Shown in pieces: positions 44,044-52,203 of a stretch of 64,000 nucleotides of DNA; within the stretch, counting starts at the first letter, position 1; each line of letters opens with the position of its first letter. The notes beneath the pieces are model-generated. The model saw only the letters and a program-made list of their open reading frames with translations, was not told the origin of the DNA and ran no database searches. The stretch lies in assembly GCA_965365285.1 (NCBI GenBank), contig CBDUBC010000002.1, forward strand, positions 1 through 64,000. Direction: 5' to 3'. Origin of the DNA: JAURDE01 sp965365285 (lineage in GTDB: Bacteria > Bdellovibrionota > Bacteriovoracia > Bacteriovoracales > Bacteriovoracaceae). The position numbers and the translations under genes were made by a program.

Positions 44044-45437
44044 TAATTACCCCCTACAATCATTTCTAATGCAATAGGTGCCGCAACGACGATAAAAACC
44101 GCTGGAACAATTAAAAAAAGCATGGGAAAGAGAATTTTTGTAGCGGCCGTAGCACCAGCTTTTTCCACTTCAGCGGATTTTTTCTGTCTAATTTCTTTAG
44201 AAAGGTTTTTTAGAATAGGTCCAATATTAGCACCAACGGAATCAGCTGCAATAAGAGTGGCACAAAAGGAGGAGATTTGAATAAGATCAATTCGCCACGC
44301 AAGATTTCTTAAGGCTTCAGCTCTACTTGCCCCCACTTTAATTTCTTTGAGAAGAATTTCAAATTCATCATTTAGAGCACTTGGCTTAGCTTTTTCAACA
44401 ACTTTAGCAATGGCAGCAACAAAGTCGAGTCCCGCTTCAACAGAGAGTGCCAACATATCTACACTAAAGGGCATTGCCATAAGGACTTCTTTTCGTCGTC
44501 GGTCACTTCGTCCATTGGCCCAGATATCTGGATAAACAAAACCAATAGCAGCTAAAAGAGGGATCAATTTAAGAGGCCAAGTCTCTTCTAGAAAGGCCCT
44601 CACGGCAAGAAAGACAATCGGAAACGCAACAATAAGAAATAATTTAAAGGCATAAAAATCTTCTGCTGTCATGGCCTCAGTGAGTCCAGCGCTTGCAAGT
44701 TTTCTTTTATACTTCTCTCTTATTTTTCTCTTACCCTTCATTTGAGAGACAATGGGAGAAATGTATCTCTTAAAAGCAGGCCTTGAGTAATTTAAAATAG
44801 CCCCATAGCTTTTATAATCTACTTTTTTCTCTGAAGTCTCTTCAAGGGATTCACTTGCTTTAAAAGCTTGCTCACCTGAAAGAAAAGAAAAGGAAATAAT
44901 AAAAGCACAGATTCCAAATAAAGCGACTGCACCATTTAGAATAATCCAAGAGGATTGGTCCCCCTTCAAATAGTAACAAGCCGACTCCACTCCTCCTGCA
45001 CAAGATCTTTTGATCAAAGGCATGGCGAGGTCTTTCTTTTCTTTTAAGAGATAGATTTGAGAGAGATTCCAGCACCCTGCAAAGCCCTGGTTTCGACATT
45101 CCTTTCCATAACTTAATGCTCGTCTTCTTTCACTAGCATCGAGTCCCTCAAGTAAAAAAACTTCTTTAGTGCCATTTTCAAGTTTATCACAAGCAGGTTT
45201 ATACAAAGCCGGTTTACCACTACAAAGATTTTTGTAATATCCTAAAGCTCTTGCAGTAGCTCCACCTTTTTCATAAATTTCAGCAAGCTTATAACATGAT
45301 TTATAATTTTCAGATTTACACTCAGCACTTAATTGATCTCTTTCCTGTTTTTGTTTTTCGGCATAGGTCTGCCCATTGACCGTGATCGGCATTGTCGTGA
45401 TGACCAAAATAGTGAGTAATGATATCAAGTTTTTCAT
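44043..45437 (-). CDS. TadC-like type II secretion system F protein with N-terminal Sel1-like domain
   Basis: The C-terminal 270 residues are a T2SS F-domain of the TadC type: KRKLASAGL, three hydrophobic blocks, DMLALSVEAGLDFVAAIAKV, and a long C-terminal membrane helix (ILFPMLFLIVPAVFIVVAA). Unusually it begins with a signal peptide (1-22) and about 130 residues of Cys-paired Sel1/TPR-like repeats (ENYKSCYKLAEIYEKGG, GFAGCWNLSQIYLLKEK, GVESACYYL) before the first membrane helix (about 162-183). The F-domain normally forms the membrane platform of Tad/Flp pilus machines. No TadA ATPase, TadB or pilin is in the window after this gene; they could lie elsewhere. First gene of the FHA operon. 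Confidence 0.8.
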   Translation of the reverse strand: MKNLISLLTILVITTMPITVNGQTYAEKQKQERDQLSAECKSENYKSCYKLAEIYEKGGATARALGYYKNLCSGKPALYKPACDKLENGTKEVFLLEGLDASERRRALSYGKECRNQGFAGCWNLSQIYLLKEKKDLAMPLIKRSCAGGVESACYYLKGDQSSWIILNGAVALFGICAFIISFSFLSGEQAFKASESLEETSEKKVDYKSYGAILNYSRPAFKRYISPIVSQMKGKRKIREKYKRKLASAGLTEAMTAEDFYAFKLFLIVAFPIVFLAVRAFLEETWPLKLIPLLAAIGFVYPDIWANGRSDRRRKEVLMAMPFSVDMLALSVEAGLDFVAAIAKVVEKAKPSALNDEFEILLKEIKVGASRAEALRNLAWRIDLIQISSFCATLIAADSVGANIGPILKNLSKEIRQKKSAEVEKAGATAATKILFPMLFLIVPAVFIVVAAPIALEMIVGGN

Positions 45438-45510
45438 TATTCTTTTTGGTCATAGAATATCAAATATTTGGAACGTATCGTCTAAGATGGAAATATCAAC
45501 CTAGGGAGAA

Positions 45511-46566
45511 CTAGGTGATGATTTTCTTTTGAATATTTTCTAAAAAAGTGGTGATTTGCTCGGTCTTTATTTTTTGCCCGATATTTGGAATGAAAAGAGG
45601 CTTAAAGCTAGGTAATAAGCGTTTTTTTACATCAAAAACACGCTCAAGCTTAGGTTTTAAAATATTTTCATCAATATTTGATTCTTTTAATTGGTCATAA
45701 GCTATTTTGGTACTTTCAAATTTACTAAATTCGACTATATCAGTTCCTGCTTCTAGCGCCATTTTTGTCGCCTCAAATAAACCAAAATGGTCCGTAATCG
45801 CTTTCATATCCATATCATCACTAATGATCAAACCTTTAAAACGTAACTCATCTCGAAGTAATTGATGCGCCTTAGGAGAGAGAGAGGTTGGAAGTTTCTC
45901 ATCAAGTTCATCAACTTGAAGATGTGCCATCATAATCATTTCTACTCTGGCCTTTATCGCTTTGGTAAAGGGTACAAGATCTTCGTTTTTAATATCTTTT
46001 AATTTCTTTTTTACGACAGGTAATTCAAGATGAGAATCTTTGGAGGTTGGTCCATGACCTGGAAAATGTTTTGCACATGCAATTAGACCATTATTTTGAA
46101 AGGCACGAATGGCAGAAGAAACAAAAGAAGAAACTGTTTGTGCGTCATGACCAAAGGCCCTATCACCAATCACTTTGTTATTTTTATTAGAAAAAATATC
46201 ACAGCAAGGAGCGAGATTCATATTAATACCGATAGAGAGAATCTCACTGGCCATGAGTTCACTAATTTCATAGCAAAGCTTAGGCGAGCCAAGCTTTCCG
46301 ATTTCAAGCATTGGTGGAATGGGAGAAAGCGCCTTTCGAAAACGCTGAACTCTTCCCCCCTCATAATCAAGAGCGATAAAAAGAGGTCTTTCTTTATTGA
46401 GCTCTTGAATAGTATTTACGAGCTCTCCTACTTGGGCCAAACTCTCAAAATTTCGATCAAAAAGAATTACACCGCCAATATTTTCTTTAGAGATAAATTC
46501 GGCTTCCTGATCCCTAAGATAAGGTCCTTCAATTCCAGTGATAAAGAGCTGTCCTAATTCTTTCAT
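45511..46566 (-). CDS. nagZ: Beta-N-acetylhexosaminidase NagZ (GH3)
   Basis: Removes GlcNAc from GlcNAc-anhydroMurNAc peptides in wall recycling. GH3 signatures are GVILFDRN, DYEGGRVQR, the long KHFPGHGPTSKDSH loop with the catalytic His/Asp, and IISDDMDM with the nucleophile Asp. No signal peptide, as for cytoplasmic NagZ. The C-terminus lacks the second GH3 domain. It is the last gene of the amn-mreB run, overlapping dppC by four bases. Confidence 0.93.
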   Translation of the reverse strand: MKELGQLFITGIEGPYLRDQEAEFISKENIGGVILFDRNFESLAQVGELVNTIQELNKERPLFIALDYEGGRVQRFRKALSPIPPMLEIGKLGSPKLCYEISELMASEILSIGINMNLAPCCDIFSNKNNKVIGDRAFGHDAQTVSSFVSSAIRAFQNNGLIACAKHFPGHGPTSKDSHLELPVVKKKLKDIKNEDLVPFTKAIKARVEMIMMAHLQVDELDEKLPTSLSPKAHQLLRDELRFKGLIISDDMDMKAITDHFGLFEATKMALEAGTDIVEFSKFESTKIAYDQLKESNIDENILKPKLERVFDVKKRLLPSFKPLFIPNIGQKIKTEQITTFLENIQKKIIT

Positions 46567-47399
46567 TTCGATTTTGGGTCTAAGAAATCTCTTAAACCAT
46601 CCCCTAATAGGTTGAGGCCAATAATCAGTCCGGCCAGTACTAAACTAAAGATAATAACAATGGAGGGGGCTTCCAACAAAACCGTCTTACTAAGGGAAAG
46701 AAGTGCCCCCCACGAATAATCGCTTCCCCCAAGTCCAAGAAATCCCAGAGTTGCTTCACTAATAATAACTCCACTAATGCCTAAAATCAGATGGATAGAA
46801 AGAACCGGAAATATGCCTGGAATAATGATTTTGAAAAACATTCTTGTTTTACTTGCCCCCATCGCCTTCGCACTTTCCACATAGCTTAATCCCATAATTC
46901 TCTGAGTCTCCCCCCGAGCAATTTTGGCATAGCTTGGCCAGCCCGTGAGGGTCAATATCACAACTAAGGCCATAAAGGATTGCCCCGTAAAGGAAAGTAA
47001 AACAATGGCCAATAGAATCGTAGGAAATACAAAAATTAGGTTGGTGATTCCCTCACTACATTTTCGAACCCATGGGGTTCCAGTAACAGAAATGAATCCA
47101 ATAAGAACCCCAATAATGCAACATAGAAGTGTAACCAAAAGACCAATACTAAAGCTATAGAGAAGACCCGTGGAGAGAAGTTCCATTATCGATCTTCCAT
47201 AAATATCTGTTCCCAGAATAAAGCTTTTTGAAAAGGGTGCAACCAGCTCACTTTTCATATCAGAAACTGGAGTATAGGGATCAAAAAAGCTTCCTTTAAC
47301 AACGTAATTATATACCCATCCAATAATGGCCCATAATCCGTAAACTGATAAAAGAGAGAGTCCCCACTTAATTTCGGGGTTCATCTTTTTCTTATTCAT
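46563..47399 (-). CDS. dppC: ABC transporter permease, DppC/OppC type
   Basis: The second membrane subunit of a peptide importer. It has an N-terminal helix, the OppC-N pattern with FILGTDIYGRSIM, five further helices, the EAA loop YVESAKAMGASKTRMF and ATLGFLGLG. The length of 278 is typical. The ATPases (DppD/F) and the solute-binding protein are not next to it. It overlaps dppB by eight bases. Confidence 0.9.
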   Translation of the reverse strand: MNKKKMNPEIKWGLSLLSVYGLWAIIGWVYNYVVKGSFFDPYTPVSDMKSELVAPFSKSFILGTDIYGRSIMELLSTGLLYSFSIGLLVTLLCCIIGVLIGFISVTGTPWVRKCSEGITNLIFVFPTILLAIVLLSFTGQSFMALVVILTLTGWPSYAKIARGETQRIMGLSYVESAKAMGASKTRMFFKIIIPGIFPVLSIHLILGISGVIISEATLGFLGLGGSDYSWGALLSLSKTVLLEAPSIVIIFSLVLAGLIIGLNLLGDGLRDFLDPKSK

Positions 47400-48300
47400 A
47401 AGTCATCTTTAGTCTGGGATCTACTCTCTCTGCTAAAAAATCGAAGAGAAAATAAATAATCATATAAACCAGCATGGAGTAGATAATCACTCCTTGAACG
47501 ACAGGATAATCTCTATTTTGAATAGAATCTAAAAGCAGACTTCCCATTCCTGGAATATCAAAAATTGTTTCGGTAATCATTGTTCCTGCGATTACGATAC
47601 TTAGCTGAATACCTATAATGGTGAGAATTGTAGGTAAACAAGCTTTTGCTACACGCATATAAATATCATTTTCACTTAACCCTTTTGCCCTAAGAACTTG
47701 AACCCATGGCTCTTGTACTTCTTCAAGGAAGCGATTTCTAGCCACCCTTAACAAAATGGAGCTTAAAGGGAGGACTAAGGTGAGTACGGGAAGAAAGATA
47801 TGAGACGGTCCTCCCCATTCAGAGACAGGAAAAAGTCTTAGCCCTATCGCAAAGATGAGTACCAAAACCGGAGCGAGGGAAAAAATAGGAAAAGAGAGAA
47901 GTAGAAGACTTAGGACTCTAATTAATCCGTCTTGAAACTGACTTTTTTTAAGAGCACTGTAGAGTCCTAAAAAGGGACCGATACAAGAGGAGAGGAGCAC
48001 CGAAAGAAAGGCGATGACCGCGGTTGGAAAAAAATGATCTTTTAAAAGCTCAATTACGGATCGTTTTTTAAAAAGAGACTCTCCTAGGTCTCCTTTTACT
48101 ATTCCTAGAAGATAGTTTCCAAGTTGGGCCGGAAAACTTTGATCGAGCCCCAGCTGGGTACGATAAATCTGAATTTCGGCTTCCGTTGCATTAGGTCCAA
48201 GAATCCTTTCTACTGGGTCTCCTGGGCTTAAACGAATAAGAGCAAAGACCAACAGTAAGGCCATAAAAATCGTTAAAAATGCATTGAGGAATTTACTCAT
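47392..48300 (-). CDS. dppB: ABC transporter permease, DppB/OppB type
   Basis: The first membrane subunit of a peptide importer: an N-terminal helix, RLSPGDPVERILGP, the LGLDQSFPAQLGNYL part, and the EAA loop WVQVLRAKGLSENDIYMRV, then FDIPGMGSLLLDSIQNRDYPVVQG. The length of 302 is normal. It overlaps the lipoprotein gene upstream by four bases and dppC downstream by eight, so expression is coupled. Confidence 0.92.
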   Translation of the reverse strand: MSKFLNAFLTIFMALLLVFALIRLSPGDPVERILGPNATEAEIQIYRTQLGLDQSFPAQLGNYLLGIVKGDLGESLFKKRSVIELLKDHFFPTAVIAFLSVLLSSCIGPFLGLYSALKKSQFQDGLIRVLSLLLLSFPIFSLAPVLVLIFAIGLRLFPVSEWGGPSHIFLPVLTLVLPLSSILLRVARNRFLEEVQEPWVQVLRAKGLSENDIYMRVAKACLPTILTIIGIQLSIVIAGTMITETIFDIPGMGSLLLDSIQNRDYPVVQGVIIYSMLVYMIIYFLFDFLAERVDPRLKMTYE

Positions 48301-49067
48301 AATTTACTTTCAAGAGAATACCCTTGAGATACCCAGTACTCACCTACAAGATTATTTTGTTTATCTAAAAGATAGAACAATGTTTGATTAGCAAAATTAA
48401 GACTATATTTTCGATTTCCGTTTTGATCAACTCCATCATAGGTCATCGTCGCATTAGAAAAAACTTCTGAAGGAAGATTATCATATTGGGCCTGAAAATA
48501 AGGGTATCCTTCCCAAACAATATGAAAATTCATTTGTCCGGCCCCACGCTTGGTAGACTCCTGAATAAATTGACTAAATTTAGCGCATTCAACAACTTGA
48601 GAAAAAAAGCAGTACATCCCGGATCCGCTTGGAAAAGGTATACTCTTTTTACCATTCCATTGTTTCTTAGGACTTTTTAAAAAGACTTCGAGAGTTTTAG
48701 AACTTGGGTTAAGTTTCATTTCAGAAAAATAACGTTTTTTATCAAACCAAACACTGTATTGAGATATCTGAGGTCTTAAAATATTAATCTTTCCTTGTAC
48801 AGAACCAGGTTTTGAGATGGTAATAGATTTCTCAAGAGGAAGACCGCTTGAGTCCTCTGGTAGGATAAGTTTTTTAACCACAATTCCTTTGTATTTTTTT
48901 GAAGTTCCGACTTCTCTTTTAAGAACAAATTTTCCCGCTTTATCGGTTAGATTATATTCCTTAGTCTTTTTTACTTTTTTGACAGTCGATTGAGGTTTAG
49001 GCGCATTTTTTACTTGTCTTAAATAAGCGCAAGAGCAAAGCAGGCTGAGAATGAGATATTTAATCAT
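48297..49067 (-). CDS. Putative lipoprotein, unknown function
   Basis: A short N-terminal hydrophobic stretch ends in LSLLCSC, so Cys11 or Cys13 may be lipidated. The mature part of about 240 residues is basic at first (KKVKKTKEY), then beta-rich (GKFVLKREV, GSVQGKINILRPQ). Not an ABC solute-binding protein by pattern. It lies between the PilZ gene and dppB with a four-base overlap to dppB. No family recognised. Confidence 0.65.
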   Translation of the reverse strand: MIKYLILSLLCSCAYLRQVKNAPKPQSTVKKVKKTKEYNLTDKAGKFVLKREVGTSKKYKGIVVKKLILPEDSSGLPLEKSITISKPGSVQGKINILRPQISQYSVWFDKKRYFSEMKLNPSSKTLEVFLKSPKKQWNGKKSIPFPSGSGMYCFFSQVVECAKFSQFIQESTKRGAGQMNFHIVWEGYPYFQAQYDNLPSEVFSNATMTYDGVDQNGNRKYSLNFANQTLFYLLDKQNNLVGEYWVSQGYSLESKL

Positions 49068-49070
49068 GAT

Positions 49071-49955
49071 CTAATCCTCCAAAAACTTTTCAAATTTAGA
49101 GAGGGATTCCTTTCCATCCCCTTCCACTTCCGGAAATAGATTTACAATTATTTTTTGGAAGGGAAATTCAAAACCGATACGATAACGGAGAACATTTCCA
49201 TGGACTGCTAGTTCAAAAGGATTAATATAGACGACATTAAGTCCGTCAAGATTCAGTCTTTCTCCGTTTGCACTCATCACGATATGGAAATTGGTGTAGC
49301 CTCGTGAAAAAAAGTTTTTTTCCACCTCATTACAAAGAATTGATATCCCCGTTGCAGAGATATCCTGCACTCGAAAGCCAATCATATTGGCAAGATTAAA
49401 TGGCTTTTGACCTTTAAAAGTTTTTCCATATTGAGCTTCTTTGAAGGTTTTAAAAAATTCAAGTTGATCATTTTTAATATTATTAATTAAGACAAGATTT
49501 CCAGCTTCATTATTCACACCCTTAAGCTGAAAGAAAGCATAGACCTCATGATCCGGATAAGTCTTTACTCGTACATTATTTCTTTGATCAAGTTTAAAAA
49601 GATAGCTTTTGAGGGTGATGCTCATCTCTGTTTTAGGTAAAATGAAATCTATTTTGATCTTAGAAAAATACTTAACTCCATAATCTTGAAAATAAATGAA
49701 GAAGTCCTTTCCTTCTTCAGACTTAAGAACAGTATTCTGGGCCTCTAGATTTACTTTGATTCCCGTGATTTCACCATCTTCATTCTTAATGGGCTCAGAG
49801 AAATAAATCGGAAAAAATCCTGTGTCTCTAGACCAAAGGCGACCTTTTAACTTTTTATCGGTAATAGAATGAACACGTTGAACCAACTCAGGTGTCGATA
49901 AACGTAAGAAGTTTGTTTTATCAGTATTAAAATCCGTTTCAATATTTGATACCAT
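49071..49955 (-). CDS. PilZ-domain protein (c-di-GMP effector candidate)
   Basis: 294 residues. The PilZ c-di-GMP motif is complete: QRNNVR (RxxxR, about residue 128-133) and DISATG (DxSxxG, about 205-210), though the distance between them is larger than in simple PilZ domains, as in YcgR-type proteins with an N-terminal domain. The gene lies 13 bases after mreB, so c-di-GMP may feed into cell-shape or peptide uptake functions of this operon. Confidence 0.72.
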   Translation of the reverse strand: MVSNIETDFNTDKTNFLRLSTPELVQRVHSITDKKLKGRLWSRDTGFFPIYFSEPIKNEDGEITGIKVNLEAQNTVLKSEEGKDFFIYFQDYGVKYFSKIKIDFILPKTEMSITLKSYLFKLDQRNNVRVKTYPDHEVYAFFQLKGVNNEAGNLVLINNIKNDQLEFFKTFKEAQYGKTFKGQKPFNLANMIGFRVQDISATGISILCNEVEKNFFSRGYTNFHIVMSANGERLNLDGLNVVYINPFELAVHGNVLRYRIGFEFPFQKIIVNLFPEVEGDGKESLSKFEKFLED

Positions 49956-49968
49956 CTTCTTCCAAATT

Positions 49969-51006
49969 TTAGGACAAGGTTGTTACCTGTCTTAAAAGAG
50001 ATATGGATCCAAGCGCCTTTCCACATCCCCTAACGACACTAGTAAGAGGATCCTCAGCAATGGATACCGGTAGTCCTGTTTTTTCTTTAATAAGAACATC
50101 AAGATTTTTAAGAAGAGATCCACCACCAGCGAGAATGATTCCATTATCGACAATATCTGCAGCCAATTCAGGTGGAGTCTTTTCAAGAGAAATCTTAATC
50201 GCTTCCACGACTTCACTGATTGGATCTGTTAGAGCTTCTCTAATTTCATCTGAAGTAACTTCAATAATCTTTGGAGCTCCAGCAATAAGGTCTCGACCTT
50301 TGACTTCACTTACTTTGACTTCATCATCAAATGGGTAAGCATTTCCAATCGACATCTTAATCGCCTCTGCTGTTCTCTCTCCTATGAGAAGAGAGTACTT
50401 TTTCTTAATATAGTTAGAAATCGCTTCATCAAATTTATCTCCAGCGACTCGAACAGATTTAGAATAAACAATCCCACCAAGAGAAATAACAGCAACTTCC
50501 GTTGTACCACCACCAATATCAACGATCATATTTCCAGAAGGCTCCGTGATCGGAAGTCCTGCTCCAATCGCAGCTGCCATTGGCTCTTCAATAAGATAGA
50601 CTTCTCTGGCGCCCGCTTGCTCTGCAGATTCTTTAACCGCTCTTTTTTCAACCTGAGTAATCCCAAAAGGAATACAGATAATAATTCTTGGCTTTACGAG
50701 TTTTGATCCAGTAAACGATTTTTGAATAAAATAACGTAGCATCGCCTGAGTTACTTCAAAGTCCGCAATGACTCCATCTTTCATTGGTCGAATCGCTTTT
50801 ATCGATCCTGGCGTTCTCCCTAGCATCTCTTTTGCCTCTTTACCAACCGCTAAAACTTTACTCACCCCTTTGATTCCGGAGTGGACCGCTACAACAGAGG
50901 GCTCATTAACTATTATTCCTCTATCTTTTGCAAAAACGAGAGTATTGGCCGTACCTAAGTCAATTGCCAAATCATTGGAGAACCAATCTAAAATCCTTCT
51001 GAACAT
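49969..51006 (-). CDS. mreB: Rod shape-determining protein MreB
   Basis: A bacterial actin that guides wall synthesis. ATPase-fold motifs: DLGTANTLVF, IVDIGGGTTEVAVIS, LAGGGSLLKNLD, and EEPMAAAIGAGL. The ATG at 51006 is used because AAAGGAAA precedes it by eight bases and MFRRI is the usual N-terminus; the upstream start at 51045 would add 13 residues. mreC/mreD do not follow, unlike in many bacteria. Confidence 0.97.
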   Translation of the reverse strand: MFRRILDWFSNDLAIDLGTANTLVFAKDRGIIVNEPSVVAVHSGIKGVSKVLAVGKEAKEMLGRTPGSIKAIRPMKDGVIADFEVTQAMLRYFIQKSFTGSKLVKPRIIICIPFGITQVEKRAVKESAEQAGAREVYLIEEPMAAAIGAGLPITEPSGNMIVDIGGGTTEVAVISLGGIVYSKSVRVAGDKFDEAISNYIKKKYSLLIGERTAEAIKMSIGNAYPFDDEVKVSEVKGRDLIAGAPKIIEVTSDEIREALTDPISEVVEAIKISLEKTPPELAADIVDNGIILAGGGSLLKNLDVLIKEKTGLPVSIAEDPLTSVVRGCGKALGSISLLRQVTTLS

Positions 51007-51016
51007 AAAGTTTCCT

Positions 51017-51940
51017 TTACCATTTATAATGTCTAATTTTTTCACCCCGACCGCGAATCTCTTTCATGGCCTGGATCCCAATTTCTATATGTACATCTGT
51101 ATAGTTTTTAAAAACACTTGCAGCCGAACTTTTGGTTTTGATCCCACCAGGTTTCATAGGCGTATCCGAAATTAAAAGTAAGGCACCGATGTTTACTTTA
51201 CTTACAAAACAGACGGTAAAAAGAGCCGCCGTCTCCATTTCAACTGCAAGAACTCTTTCATCGACGAGATTTTCTTTAAATTTCTCATCAAACTCCCAAA
51301 ATCTTAAATCAGTTGAATGAATAGTTCCAGTCCTATATTCATGACCGTTCTCTACTAGAATCTGACTGACGAATTTTTGAATTTTAAATGTCGGCAGAGC
51401 AGGAACTTGAGGCGGAAGGAAGTGTCTTGAAACACCTTCCGCTCGTACCGATGCAATAGGAAGCACAAAGTCTCCGACCTCTAAAGATCGATGAACGGCA
51501 CCTGCAAGACCCAAAAAGAGTACGGCCGTGGGCTCAACAGCAGCAAGAAGCTCTCCAACGAGAGCGGCCATAGCTGAACCAACTCCAAACTCAATAATAG
51601 TGACTTGCTCTTTTTTTGACGAGCTGGCCTTAAAAGCCGAGCCAGTTGTGTAGATAGGGTCTGGAACGATCTCGTTGAAGCGCTCAACGTAGTAATGAAA
51701 GTTCGTGAGAATGACTTGTTTTTGAAAGTCCTTAAAATTATGCCCCGTATAACGCTCCAGCATATCTCGAGCTATTTTAGCCTTTTCAAGGTTTCCTCGA
51801 ACGGTTTTCCCTCGAAGTTGCTTCTTTCGAAAAAAAACAACGTCGTCCATCATTGATTCGTCGATAATTTCTTGAAATTTCGTAGTACTATCTAATTTTT
51901 GAGAAGCTTTTTTCTTCGTAGATTTCTTTTTTTGTTGCAT
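51017..51940 (-). CDS. amn: AMP nucleosidase / nucleoside phosphorylase family (Amn-like)
   Basis: The nucleoside phosphorylase fold: GSAMAALVGELLAAV, LFLGLAGAV, VLPIASVRAEGVS, the substrate-binding EMETAAL and LLISDTPM. The N-terminus is lysine-rich (about residues 3-14). It is about 308 residues, shorter than E. coli Amn (484), and resembles the short AMP nucleosidases that release adenine from AMP. TTG at 51958 has no ribosome site, so the ATG at 51940 is used. First gene of the run that contains mreB; gap to mreB is 10 bases. Confidence 0.82.
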   Translation of the reverse strand: MQQKKKSTKKKASQKLDSTTKFQEIIDESMMDDVVFFRKKQLRGKTVRGNLEKAKIARDMLERYTGHNFKDFQKQVILTNFHYYVERFNEIVPDPIYTTGSAFKASSSKKEQVTIIEFGVGSAMAALVGELLAAVEPTAVLFLGLAGAVHRSLEVGDFVLPIASVRAEGVSRHFLPPQVPALPTFKIQKFVSQILVENGHEYRTGTIHSTDLRFWEFDEKFKENLVDERVLAVEMETAALFTVCFVSKVNIGALLLISDTPMKPGGIKTKSSAASVFKNYTDVHIEIGIQAMKEIRGRGEKIRHYKW

Positions 51941-52033
51941 AGCAATAAACTCAACCAAGGTCCGTGGCCAAGAATCCTCCTTAATTATCTAAAAAGTACC
52001 ATTTTCATAATTTCATTGCCACTTTAAAAGCCC

Positions 52034-52062
52034 TTGTCATTAACAACTTTGTTGAATATATT
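52034..52062 (+). promoter_or_regulatory. Sigma70-type promoter of the small basic protein gene
   Basis: TTGTCA (52034-52039), a 17-base spacer and TATATT (52057-52062), each 5/6. Predicted start near 52069, giving a leader of about 30 bases with AAAAGG eight bases before the ATG. Confidence 0.65.
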
Positions 52063-52098
52063 GGGTCGCTGTTTAACTTAACACAAAAGGTCGACGTC

Positions 52099-52203
52099 AT
52101 GGGTAGAGGAAGAAAAAAGCAAGTTTTCAAAATGAAAAGAAAGAAAAGCCAAGCTAAGCTTAAGGCTAGAATCAAAAAGAAAATCGAAGCTAAAAAAGCT
52201 TAA
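52099..52203 (+). CDS. Small basic protein (34 residues), possible ribosome- or nucleic-acid-binding
   Basis: 34 residues, more than 40 percent Lys or Arg: it starts MGRGRKKQVFKMKRKK and ends KIEAKKA. No hydrophobic stretch. It has a strong promoter with correct spacing and a Shine-Dalgarno, and the reading frame fills the short space up to the LpoA-like gene, which it overlaps by four bases. A small ribosomal protein (bTHX- or bS22-like by size and charge) or RNA chaperone is an inference, because motifs of those families were not matched. Confidence 0.7.
   Translation: MGRGRKKQVFKMKRKKSQAKLKARIKKKIEAKKA

Noticed and set aside
45490..45512. CCTAG / CTAGG hairpin after nagZ
   Set aside because: Only a five-base stem and no T-run on the minus strand; not enough for a terminator.
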